The position numbers were made by a program, and so were the translations under genes. From Scatosoma sp045652965 (GTDB taxonomy: Bacteria; Bacillota; Clostridia; Christensenellales; Borkfalkiaceae): DNA of 27,966 nucleotides. The notes beneath the pieces were generated by a model. The model did not search any database and was not told where the DNA came from. It saw only the letters and a list, made by a program, of their open reading frames with translations. Numbering within the stretch: position 1 is the stretch's first letter; each line of letters starts with the position of its first letter. This document shows positions 7,151 to 15,557 of this stretch, in pieces. Location of the stretch: contig JAZOLI010000028.1 in the NCBI GenBank assembly GCA_045652965.1, positions 1 to 27,966 of the forward strand, read 5' to 3'.

Positions 7151-7181
7151 TTAGCAAAAAACATAGAAAAACGGGTATAAT
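7151..7181 (+). promoter_or_regulatory. Probable promoter of the LOG-family gene
   Basis: A perfect TATAAT at 7176-7181 lies 33 bases before the ATG. The -35 region is poor; the best match is TTAGCA at 7151-7156 with a 19-base spacer. The gene therefore probably has its own, weaker promoter. Confidence 0.55.
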
Positions 7182-7213
7182 ATAGAGACAGAATTTTTAA
7201 GGAGCGATGGACA

Positions 7214-7795
7214 ATGAAAATATGTGTTTACGGCGCGGCGTCATCGACGATTGATAAAGAGTTTATCACGAAAGTGGAAGAAATGGGCAAGCAGATGGTG
7301 GAACGCGGACATTCGCTCGTGTTTGGCGGCGGCGGCAACGGCTTGATGGGTGCGGCGGCGCGTGGCGTGAGAGAAGCTGGCGGATACATTTTAGGCGTGA
7401 TCCCTAAATTTTTTGAAGATGAAAACGTGGAAGCACTTTTTCAACATTGTGATGAGCTGATCGAGCCTGATACTATGCGTGAGCGCAAGCAAATCATGGA
7501 AGATAACGCCGATGCGTTTATTATCGTGCCCGGTGGGATTGGTACGTTTGAAGAATTTTTTGAAATTTTAACGCTCAAACAACTTTGCCGCCACAACAAA
7601 CCGATTGCGGTGTATAATTTAAAAAATTATTATAACGAAATGTTGACAATGCTTGACGCGGCGGTGGAAAAAAACTTTTTGCGTGAAGATTGCAACGAGT
7701 TGTTTTTCGTAAGCGACAAGTTAGAAGAAGTGTTCTCCTACGTGGAAGCACCGCAAAACGAAATGAAAAACGTGAAGCAATTAAAAGACGGCTAA
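7214..7795 (+). CDS. LOG-family nucleotide 5'-monophosphate phosphoribohydrolase
   Basis: A 193-residue cytoplasmic protein of the LOG/YvdD type (formerly annotated as lysine decarboxylase), normal in length. It has the nucleotide-binding GGGGNGLMG at residues 38-46, the MRERK segment at 88-92 and the signature PGGIGTFEE at 106-114. Members cleave the N-glycosidic bond of purine nucleoside monophosphates, releasing free base; some make cytokinin bases. In bacteria it may serve nucleotide turnover, so the name says nothing certain about cytokinin here. AAGGAG (7199-7204) sits 9 bases before the ATG. It is transcribed alone and ends at a terminator. Confidence 0.93.
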   Translation: MKICVYGAASSTIDKEFITKVEEMGKQMVERGHSLVFGGGGNGLMGAAARGVREAGGYILGVIPKFFEDENVEALFQHCDELIEPDTMRERKQIMEDNADAFIIVPGGIGTFEEFFEILTLKQLCRHNKPIAVYNLKNYYNEMLTMLDAAVEKNFLREDCNELFFVSDKLEEVFSYVEAPQNEMKNVKQLKDG

Positions 7796-7848
7796 AAAAC
7801 CTTTCTCGACAATCGAATTTGCCAAAATAAACCAAAAACGAACAAAAA

Positions 7849-7879
7849 AGCTCTAATCTTAGCGGATTGGGGCTTTTTT
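7849..7879 (+). terminator. Intrinsic terminator after the LOG gene
   Basis: AGCTCTAATC (7849-7858) pairs with GATTGGGGCT (7865-7874) with G-U pairs, a 6-base loop and six T residues (7874-7879). Confidence 0.8.
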
Positions 7880-7926
7880 CATGCCTGTAAGAACAGGAAA
7901 GTTTATATATTTTCACGTTAAAACGG

Positions 7927-7955
7927 TTGCATAAATAGAAAAATTGTAGTAAAAT
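7927..7955 (+). promoter_or_regulatory. Promoter of the surface-protein operon
   Basis: TTGCAT at 7927-7932 and TAAAAT at 7950-7955 are separated by 17 bases. It is the only convincing promoter before the five co-directional genes from 8079 to 19707. Confidence 0.65.
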
Positions 7956-7983
7956 AGAATTGCAAGAAAATTTCATAAACTTT

Positions 7984-8023
7984 CGCGAAAACGTATACTC
8001 GGTGTGGGTGTACCTTTTTCGCG
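7984..8023 (+). promoter_or_regulatory. Leader hairpin of the surface-protein operon
   Basis: CGCGAAAA (7984-7991) pairs perfectly with TTTTCGCG (8016-8023) around a GT-rich loop that can form an inner GGT/ACC helix. It lies in the roughly 115-base untranslated leader. A T6 run follows ten bases later (8034-8039), too far for a standard terminator; an attenuation or stability role is only a possibility. Confidence 0.4.
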
Positions 8024-8078
8024 TATTAAAATGTTTTTTAAAAGCAAGAAGAAGAGCAAGAAAAGGCAGGTATAAAAC

Positions 8079-8477
8079 GTGAGAAACTTTTTTGGATTTG
8101 TGATTGCAGTTCCCGTTTTCATCATCATTATGATTATCTCGGGTATATCCGGTTGTGTTGCGGAAAATAGAGAAATTAAAAGTGATAAAAAACGCGGCAA
8201 GGAAACGATTTCCGTTCGCTATTATGCCGATTTTGATTTTTTGGAAGACGGCACGCCCGATTATGACAACGCGAAAGTGATTTACACGCGCATCAACAAA
8301 AAGGACGATTGTTTAAGCGTGCCCCAAAAAGACGGCTACGTGTTTGCAGGTTTTTATGCCGATCCCAATTTTGTGGAAGCATCTTGGGTTGCAGATAGCG
8401 AAGGCGAAATCGTTGTGACACTCACCGATAAGCAGGACGGATTGATTTTGTATCCGAAGTTTATCAAGATTGGTTAA
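8079..8477 (+). CDS. Small lipoprotein with one InlB-like B-repeat
   Basis: A 132-residue exported protein. The hydrophobic N-terminus (3-22) ends ISGC, so Cys26 is a probable lipidation site; otherwise it is a membrane anchor. The rest resembles a single Listeria-Bacteroides (InlB B-like) repeat: VPQKDGYVFAGFYADPNF followed by a strand ending LYPKF. Start is GTG at 8079, preceded by AGGCAGGT (8065-8072); an in-frame TAA at 8073-8075 excludes an earlier start. It is first in the operon, 15 bases before the next gene. The same repeat type recurs in the giant lipoprotein two genes on, suggesting a shared surface role. Function unknown. Confidence 0.8.
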   Translation: MRNFFGFVIAVPVFIIIMIISGISGCVAENREIKSDKKRGKETISVRYYADFDFLEDGTPDYDNAKVIYTRINKKDDCLSVPQKDGYVFAGFYADPNFVEASWVADSEGEIVVTLTDKQDGLILYPKFIKIG

Positions 8478-8492
8478 GGAAAGGAGATAAAG

Positions 8493-8933
8493 ATGGGTAG
8501 AATTATTGTTATCATCATCAACATATATGCAATTTATCTCGGCTTTGCTTGGGGCGGAATGGCTGGCGCAAGCTGGTCGAATGGCAAGCACGACAGATGG
8601 GCAGATCCGATCATCGATGCTTACACCCACACCGTCACCATTTATTGGAACGAAGATATGACCGATTTTTCGACGATTGACGTTCGCCAAGATCAAAATT
8701 GGACGATCACGGGCTCAAATGGTTATAGAGCTTTATACACCGTTAGCAATCCCGAAAATGCCACAATGGAGCTTTCCTATGCTTTGAGCGGACATATTCC
8801 CGAAGGCAAAACGGTGGAAAATTTTGCAGGGTTGTTTACGACACCTTGGGGTGGCACGCCATATTTAAATGCCGCAGGTTATTCACTTATTAACGTGAAG
8901 AGCGACATGGTGCTCTATGCAAATTGGGATTAA
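8493..8933 (+). CDS. Small membrane-anchored surface protein
   Basis: A 146-residue protein with an N-terminal hydrophobic segment (about 4-24, MGRIIVIIINIYAIYLGF) that serves as an uncleaved anchor or signal; there is no lipobox cysteine. The exported part contains a beta-rich domain whose final strand (SDMVLYANWD) and preceding GLFTTPWGG segment look like a degenerate B-repeat (usual form G-[FW]-x-x ... LYAxW). Strong AAGGAG (8481-8486), 6-base spacing; 15 bases after the upstream gene and 15 before the giant lipoprotein, so co-translation is likely. No known function. Confidence 0.8.
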   Translation: MGRIIVIIINIYAIYLGFAWGGMAGASWSNGKHDRWADPIIDAYTHTVTIYWNEDMTDFSTIDVRQDQNWTITGSNGYRALYTVSNPENATMELSYALSGHIPEGKTVENFAGLFTTPWGGTPYLNAAGYSLINVKSDMVLYANWD

Positions 8934-8948
8934 AAGGGGGCGTAGAGA

Positions 8949-11900
8949 ATGAAATTTTTAAAGAAAAGTATTTTATGCATATTGATGGCAATCATGGCGG
9001 CGTTTTGTTTGTGTTTTGCCGTGGCTTGCGGTGACGACGACGAATTTTCTTACGAAGGCGGCGGCGATATCGAATACGTGCAAATTTATAATCTCAATTC
9101 CAACAACACGCCCGTACAAATGCAAATTTTGGGCGGTCGCTTCGTTTTCCGTGCGCCCGCTCGTCCAGGCTTGGTGTTCGTTGGCTTGTTCGATAGCGCA
9201 GGGCTTATGATTGTGGATGCAAACGGCAATTGCTTGATTGAAGTGCAAAACGGTTTGCAATTATACGCGCGTTGGGAAAAGATGCAATGCACCCTTTATT
9301 TCGATGCAGGTCAAGACGGCACGCTTGACGACGATGAAAAATCGCAAACGCATGCTTACGAAAGCGATTTAGATTCTTTCCCCGTTCCTGCTCCTGCAGT
9401 GGGAAAGGTGTTCGTTGGTTGGGCGCAAGGTGAAGCGCTCGTGACGGACGAAGAGGGCGATTTGCTTGAAAACAAAGGCAAATTGACGAGTGAAAATTTC
9501 ACGTTCACCGAAGGGACGAAAGTTTATTTCACGGCAAAATACGACGTGCAGAAATTCACCTATTTGTTTGATTATCAAGATGAAGATTATGAAAACAAAT
9601 CGGGCGTGGTAGAATATGGCGCAACGCTTGGCACGCTTAAAATGGAATTTCCCGAATTGATCGACACCGGCTCGCGCGAGCTTGTCGGTTGGTCGACGAA
9701 CGAATATACGATGGTGGAAATCGATGAAGCGAAGGTGCTTGACGACGACGTGACGTTCTATGCGATCTGGAGAGATTATAAAACGTTCTATTTCTACGAA
9801 GATAGCGGCGTAGCGCCTACTCCCGTTAAAATTTATCAAGGCAACAACGATCTTTATCAGCCTGCAACAAAGAACGGTTATGCGTTTCTCGGTTGGTATA
9901 CGAACGATTATTTCGGCGGCAGCGCGGTGCAATCTATCAGCTACTATTCTATCAACGAAGTATATTGGGCTAGATGGGATATGGAAACGTATCGGCTCAC
10001 GTTCGAATCGAACGGCGGCGGCGATTTTGCACCCGTTGAATATACGATAGAAGATTATAAACAGTTGCCCGTGCCCCAAAAGGAGAATTTCACGTTCGTA
10101 GGTTGGTGCATGGAAGAAGATCTTTCCGACACGCCGCGCACGGTGCTCACGGTCGGCTCGTTTGGCGGCGGCGTTATGTATGCGAAATATAAAGGCATTG
10201 ACAGAACGGCAAAATTACAAACGAACGGCGGCACGCTTACCGCGACGACGGCAACCGTAGAATACGGCGCGAAATATACCCTTGCCGTACCCACTTACGA
10301 AGGCTTTGCTTTTGCAGGCTGGTATGATGGCGACGGCGATGCCGCGACCAAACTCACCGATTCCAAGGGCGTGAGCTACGGCACGTGGGATTATTTAGCA
10401 GAAGAAACCACCCTTTATGCGAAATACACCAAAAAATATTATATACATATCGAGTATAAGGGAAAAGACGGTCTTTCCACGAGCGTAGGCGCAGTGGCGC
10501 AGGTGGAAGAATATTACGTTTCGGGCGAGCCTGCAACGTTTAGCGTGACGGTGGAAGACGGCTATTATTATGGCGGTATCTATAACGATAACGGGGCGCT
10601 TGTGACTCGTGACAAAACGTATACGTTCAATATGCCTGCGGCAGATTGCACGTTTACGGTGGAAGTATATCCCCAAACGTATACGCTTACGTTTGATCTT
10701 AGTGGTGGCACGATGGAAAGCACCATGCCCGTGCAGGTGACTTACGGTCAAAGCTTTACCCTGCCCATCCCCTATAAAAAGGCGGCGACGTTCAAGGGTT
10801 GGCTTTATAACGACGAGCTTTGCACGAATGAATACGGCGAAAGCCTTTCCACGACGCAAATTACGGCAAGCGGAAAGGTGATTGCAAAATTCGAAGTGAA
10901 TCCTGCGTTTGAAAATTATACGGAAATCACTTCAGCAGAACAATTTATGGCGATTGCCAAAAACCCTGCGGGCGTTTACGTGCTTGGGAAGAACATCAAT
11001 CTTTCGGGCAAGGGTTGGACGGCTGTCGATTTCTCCGGCTCTTTCGATGGCTCGGGCTTTAAGGTTTCGGGCTTGACGACCAATTTGTTTAACACGGTGA
11101 CGGGCACGGTCAAAAATTTGAAATTGGACGTGAACATTAGCGTGACCAACACGGGTGCATGCCAAGCGATTGGTGCGTTTGCCAAGCTTGTCAACGGCAA
11201 CGCCGTAGTGGAAGGCATCGTCGTTTACGGTACGATTACCACAAACGGCAACTACGATTGCGGCGGTGTGATCGGTGGATCTTCGACAGGCTCGCCTATT
11301 ATCCGCAACTGTAAAAACTATGCAACGGTTATCTCGGAAAACAACGGCAATCAAACGGGCGGCGTGATCGGTGCTTTGCACGTGATCGGCGCGGAAATTT
11401 ACGGTTGTGAAAACTACGGCAACGTTTCGGGCAAGAACGCGGCAGGCGTTTGCGCTTGGATCAACACGGCAATGACGTTTAAAGAATGTGTCAACTATGG
11501 CAACGTTTCGGGTACGTCTCTTGCAGGCGGTATCGTAGCTTACTTGGGCGGCAAGGCGACCATCAATGCCTGCGGCTCTTACGGCACGGTTAGCTTAAAC
11601 GGCGCGGCAGGCGGCAAATATGCTGGCGGCACAAACGTTTCCTACGTGAATTTGAAACCCATTTCTATCACGAACGCAAGCGAACTTTCCTATCTTGCGA
11701 ATTGCATTGCGCAAGAAGTGTTCGTGCTTAAAAATGATATTGACATGAGCGGTGTAGAATGGATGCCCATCCATTTTGCGGCGACGTTCGACGGCGCAGG
11801 ACATAAAATCAAGAATTTGACGATTTCTTCCGCTTCGGGGGATTTGGGCTTCTTCTTAACGCTTACGGGCACGGCGAAGAATTTGAAATTTGAAAACGTG

Positions 11901-14900
11901 AACGTAGAAACCACGAGCGAAGCAAACGTGAGCGTGGGCGTGCTGGCGGCTATCGTTGGCAACAACGGGCGCGTGCAAAAAGTGGAAATCCTTTCGGGTA
12001 AAGTGAAAGGCGTGATGGCAAACGTGGGCGGTGTCGTTGGAACGATGAACGGCACGGGCGTGATCGAAGGCTGTAAAAACTATGCGGCGGTGAGCACGTC
12101 GGGCGCAACGGCAGATTACGGCACGGCAGGCGGTGTGCTTGGTTATTTCACGGCTGGCGAATTCCGCGATTGTGAAAACTTCGGCACGGTTAGTGGTCAA
12201 TATCGTGTTGGCGGTGTGTTAGGTGCGGCGTACAAGGGCGGCACGACGACGTGCAACAACCTTGTCAACCACGCGGCGGTTAGCGGCTCGGGCAATTTTG
12301 TGGGCGGTGTCATCGGTAGATGGGGCGCGACCTATCATCTTGATATAACGGCGACGATGAAAAACGACGGCGCAGTCACGGGCGGAAACTACGTTGGTGG
12401 CGTAATAGGGCAAGTGTATAATTCGGTGAGCGATCGTTATAACACTTATACGACGACGATGGGCGGCTATACGAATAGCGCTTCGGTTGTCGGTGGGCAA
12501 TACGTGGGCGGCGTGTTTGGATACGTATACAGTTATAATTCCAACGACGCTTCTATGAACGTTTATATTTCTAGCGTAAAGAGCACGGGCACGGTTACGG
12601 GTACGAGCGACGTTGGCGGCATCGTTGGCTACGTATATTCCGAATCGACGGGCTCAACGCTTAGCGGTGTTGCTTCGGGCAAAATCACCGCGGAATGGAA
12701 AGTGGGCGGCATCGTTGGTTGGGCGGATAACATCACCTTAACCGATTGCTCCAACGCAGGCGTGAGCGTTTCGGCAACCAAGCCGAGCATGGATAGCAGC
12801 GGCATTTACTATGCATATTTAGGCGGCTATGCAGGGCGCGCGGTGAAAATTGTAAATTGTTTTAACGCATCGGATATCACGTGCACGGCAGGCGGTAGAT
12901 ACGTAGGCGGTGTTGCAGGCCTTGCAACGGGCGACGTACAAAACTGTTCAAACACGGGCAATATCACGGCGGAAAGTTCCGATTACGTGGGCGGTATCGC
13001 GGGATATATAAGCGTGGGTTGGGGAAGAACGTATACCAAGCTTTCCAACAGCGGGGACATCACGGGCCTTACGCATACAGGCGGTATCTTTGGCGAACTT
13101 TACAATTCGTTTAGCGATAGATACAACACCTACACGATGACCTTCCAAAATCTTCAAAACAGCGGCAACGTTAGCAACGTAAACGGCGATTATGCGGGTG
13201 GTTTGATCGGGTATCTCTATGCACATAACACGCATGACAGCGGCATAAAGATCGTTGGCTCGGAATTGAAGAACACGGGCAACGTTTCGGGCAGACAGTA
13301 CGTAGGCGGCTTCGTTGGCTTCGGGTATGCCGAATACGAATCGCAACTTTCGGGCGAATCGAGTGCGATCATCGTGGCGGAAGAAGGCTACGTTGGCGGC
13401 TTAGGCGGTCGGTTGCAAAACGTCGGTTTGGTGGATTGTTCCAACGAAGGCTCGCTTGTGAGAGCGAATAAATATGTTTTGAGCGGCACTTCTTATTACG
13501 TTTACTTGGGCGGCTACGTAGGCTATGGTTATAAGCTTGTCAACTGCCATAACAGCGAAACTATTATGCACACGGAAAAAGGTGATTTCGTTGGTGGCTT
13601 GGCTGGTAGAATCGACGGCTTGCAGATAGAAAATTGCTCCAACCACGGCAACGTTACGGCGGCTAAATCGGCTTACGTGGGTGGCTTGGTTGGCTATGCG
13701 TATACCACTTTCGGACGTACTTATCAAGGCTTGAATAACACGGGTGACGTCACGGGTACGGAACAAGTTGGTGGTCTTTTTGGTAGATTACACGACGAGT
13801 TCAGCGATAGATACAACGCCCACACGCTTACTTTGCAGGATTTGAAAAATAGCGGTAAAATCACGGGTTCGGAACACGCGATCGGCGGTTTGATCGGCTA
13901 TTTATACGCTTACAATTCTCACGATAGCGGCGCATACGTTGTCGGTTCTGAATTAAAGAACACGGGCGCGGTAACGGGCAAATCTTACGTTGGCGGTTTC
14001 ATCGGCGACGGATATGCCGAATATTCGTCGCAGCTCACGGGCGAATCGAGCGGGGCTATCACCGCAGAATTTATGGTCGGCGGTTTGGCAGGGCGTTTGC
14101 GCAACATTCAGCTCATTTCCTGCTCCAATTTGGGCAGCACCGTCACGGCGACGAAATATGAGCTCATCACGGGCAGCACGCCTTCCTACAACGCTTATAT
14201 CGGCGGCTACGTAGGCTATGGCTATCGCATCGTTGGTTGCGACAACGCGACGGAAATTATGTACACCGAAAAAGGCAACTACGTGGGCGGTATCGCAGGC
14301 TTTGCAACGAGCGAAATTCAAAATTGTAGCAACACGGCAACGATCACGGCAACCAAATCCACTTACGTGGGCGGTTTGGTAGGCTACGTAAGCTTCGCAG
14401 GAGCACCTACGTTTAGCAATCTTTCCAACAGCGGCGCGGTGACAGGTGTGAGCTGCGTGGGCGGTATCTTCGGCGACTTGTATAACGCGTTTAGCGATAG
14501 ATACAACACGCTCACCATGACGCTCAAAACTATTGAAAACAGCGGCGCGATTACGGGTACGGGCGAATATGTGGGCGGTATCGTTGGTTATATGTATATG
14601 TATAACTCGCACGATTCGGGTGCAATCACTTCTGCTATGGAAATTAAGAACACGGCTAACATTACGTCGTCGGGCGCATACGTAGGCGGCTTGTTCGGCT
14701 ACACGTGGTCGGAATCGAGCTCAACCTTGTTAGAATCGGTTTCGTCGAGTGCAATTTCGGGCGCGTATTACGTGGGCGGTCTTGCGGGCTATGCAGGCAA
14801 CATCGTGATGCAAGATTGCTCGAACAAGGGCGCAACGGTAGAAGCAAAGGGCAACTATTATAACACGAGCGATCAATCGTATTATACGTGGCTTGGCGGC

Positions 14901-15521
14901 TACGCAGGCTTTGGCTTTGGCTTCATCGGTTGCGAGAACGAAACGGACATCGTTTATGAAAAATCGGGTAAATACGTAGGCGGTATCGCAGGGCTTACGG
15001 GCAATAGCAGCTTGCAAAATTGCACCAACTTGGCAACCATTTATGCGCCGAAAGTGACGTACGTGGGCGGCATCACAGGTCGTGTGGATCGTTCGAGTGG
15101 CAACATGACTTACGCGGGGCTTGTCAACAGCGGCGCAGTGACGGGCGATAGCCACGTTGGCGGTTTGATTGGCTTTATGAACTTTGCCTTTTCCGATCGC
15201 TATAACACGCATACGGTGGCGCTTACGTCGAGCGGCAATAGCGGCGCGGTGACGGGCAACAGCCAAGTGGGCGGCATCGCAGGATATTTCTATGCATACA
15301 ACTCGCATGATAGCAGCGCACTTGCGTCGCTTGCGGAACTTACCAACAGCGGCAACATCACGGGTACGACGGAAACGGGCGCATACTTTGGTAAATTCTG
15401 GTCGGAAAGCAATTCTACGATGGTAGGGGCTTCTTCCACAGGAACGATTATCGTAGGCGGCGTAGAATCGCCTGAAACGCTCGTTGGATCGAATACGAGA
15501 TTGACGATTAAGGTGGATTAA
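8949..15521 (+). CDS. Giant B-repeat and GLUG-repeat surface lipoprotein
   Basis: A 2190-residue exported lipoprotein, probably adhesin-like. The signal peptide ends FAVAC with lipidated Cys27. Residues about 45-655 hold seven InlB-like B-repeats, each with a GW- or GLF-type core and ending in the LYARW, VYFTAKY or MYAKY pattern. Two linking modules (about 658-700 and 907-950) of the type found before GLUG arrays follow (SAEQFMAIAK; LSGKGW, FDGSGFKV). From about 720 to 2170 the protein is an array of GLUG motifs (x-VGGIxGY, NSGxVTG), expected to form a beta-solenoid. The second half is built from super-repeats of about 230 residues marked by SDRYNT. No catalytic motif, LPXTG or C-terminal anchor is visible, so lipid at the N-terminus is the only anchor seen. 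Third gene of the operon; ribosome binding site GGGGG at 8936-8940. Confidence 0.92.
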   Translation: MKFLKKSILCILMAIMAAFCLCFAVACGDDDEFSYEGGGDIEYVQIYNLNSNNTPVQMQILGGRFVFRAPARPGLVFVGLFDSAGLMIVDANGNCLIEVQNGLQLYARWEKMQCTLYFDAGQDGTLDDDEKSQTHAYESDLDSFPVPAPAVGKVFVGWAQGEALVTDEEGDLLENKGKLTSENFTFTEGTKVYFTAKYDVQKFTYLFDYQDEDYENKSGVVEYGATLGTLKMEFPELIDTGSRELVGWSTNEYTMVEIDEAKVLDDDVTFYAIWRDYKTFYFYEDSGVAPTPVKIYQGNNDLYQPATKNGYAFLGWYTNDYFGGSAVQSISYYSINEVYWARWDMETYRLTFESNGGGDFAPVEYTIEDYKQLPVPQKENFTFVGWCMEEDLSDTPRTVLTVGSFGGGVMYAKYKGIDRTAKLQTNGGTLTATTATVEYGAKYTLAVPTYEGFAFAGWYDGDGDAATKLTDSKGVSYGTWDYLAEETTLYAKYTKKYYIHIEYKGKDGLSTSVGAVAQVEEYYVSGEPATFSVTVEDGYYYGGIYNDNGALVTRDKTYTFNMPAADCTFTVEVYPQTYTLTFDLSGGTMESTMPVQVTYGQSFTLPIPYKKAATFKGWLYNDELCTNEYGESLSTTQITASGKVIAKFEVNPAFENYTEITSAEQFMAIAKNPAGVYVLGKNINLSGKGWTAVDFSGSFDGSGFKVSGLTTNLFNTVTGTVKNLKLDVNISVTNTGACQAIGAFAKLVNGNAVVEGIVVYGTITTNGNYDCGGVIGGSSTGSPIIRNCKNYATVISENNGNQTGGVIGALHVIGAEIYGCENYGNVSGKNAAGVCAWINTAMTFKECVNYGNVSGTSLAGGIVAYLGGKATINACGSYGTVSLNGAAGGKYAGGTNVSYVNLKPISITNASELSYLANCIAQEVFVLKNDIDMSGVEWMPIHFAATFDGAGHKIKNLTISSASGDLGFFLTLTGTAKNLKFENVNVETTSEANVSVGVLAAIVGNNGRVQKVEILSGKVKGVMANVGGVVGTMNGTGVIEGCKNYAAVSTSGATADYGTAGGVLGYFTAGEFRDCENFGTVSGQYRVGGVLGAAYKGGTTTCNNLVNHAAVSGSGNFVGGVIGRWGATYHLDITATMKNDGAVTGGNYVGGVIGQVYNSVSDRYNTYTTTMGGYTNSASVVGGQYVGGVFGYVYSYNSNDASMNVYISSVKSTGTVTGTSDVGGIVGYVYSESTGSTLSGVASGKITAEWKVGGIVGWADNITLTDCSNAGVSVSATKPSMDSSGIYYAYLGGYAGRAVKIVNCFNASDITCTAGGRYVGGVAGLATGDVQNCSNTGNITAESSDYVGGIAGYISVGWGRTYTKLSNSGDITGLTHTGGIFGELYNSFSDRYNTYTMTFQNLQNSGNVSNVNGDYAGGLIGYLYAHNTHDSGIKIVGSELKNTGNVSGRQYVGGFVGFGYAEYESQLSGESSAIIVAEEGYVGGLGGRLQNVGLVDCSNEGSLVRANKYVLSGTSYYVYLGGYVGYGYKLVNCHNSETIMHTEKGDFVGGLAGRIDGLQIENCSNHGNVTAAKSAYVGGLVGYAYTTFGRTYQGLNNTGDVTGTEQVGGLFGRLHDEFSDRYNAHTLTLQDLKNSGKITGSEHAIGGLIGYLYAYNSHDSGAYVVGSELKNTGAVTGKSYVGGFIGDGYAEYSSQLTGESSGAITAEFMVGGLAGRLRNIQLISCSNLGSTVTATKYELITGSTPSYNAYIGGYVGYGYRIVGCDNATEIMYTEKGNYVGGIAGFATSEIQNCSNTATITATKSTYVGGLVGYVSFAGAPTFSNLSNSGAVTGVSCVGGIFGDLYNAFSDRYNTLTMTLKTIENSGAITGTGEYVGGIVGYMYMYNSHDSGAITSAMEIKNTANITSSGAYVGGLFGYTWSESSSTLLESVSSSAISGAYYVGGLAGYAGNIVMQDCSNKGATVEAKGNYYNTSDQSYYTWLGGYAGFGFGFIGCENETDIVYEKSGKYVGGIAGLTGNSSLQNCTNLATIYAPKVTYVGGITGRVDRSSGNMTYAGLVNSGAVTGDSHVGGLIGFMNFAFSDRYNTHTVALTSSGNSGAVTGNSQVGGIAGYFYAYNSHDSSALASLAELTNSGNITGTTETGAYFGKFWSESNSTMVGASSTGTIIVGGVESPETLVGSNTRLTIKVD
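12429..15521 (+). repeat. 690-base tandem super-repeats in the GLUG lipoprotein
   Basis: The SDRYNT codons recur at 12429, 13113, 13803, 14493 and 15192, spacings of 684, 690, 690 and 699 bases. Between markers the order of sub-motifs is kept: YAYNSHDS-like, YSESS-like, a CSN segment, a YYxYLGGYxG segment, then a YVGG segment and NSGxVTG. The copy after the last marker is incomplete and leads to the C-terminus. Confidence 0.88.
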
Positions 15522-15557
15522 CAAAAAAGAAAAATATATCATAAGGAGATATAAGAT

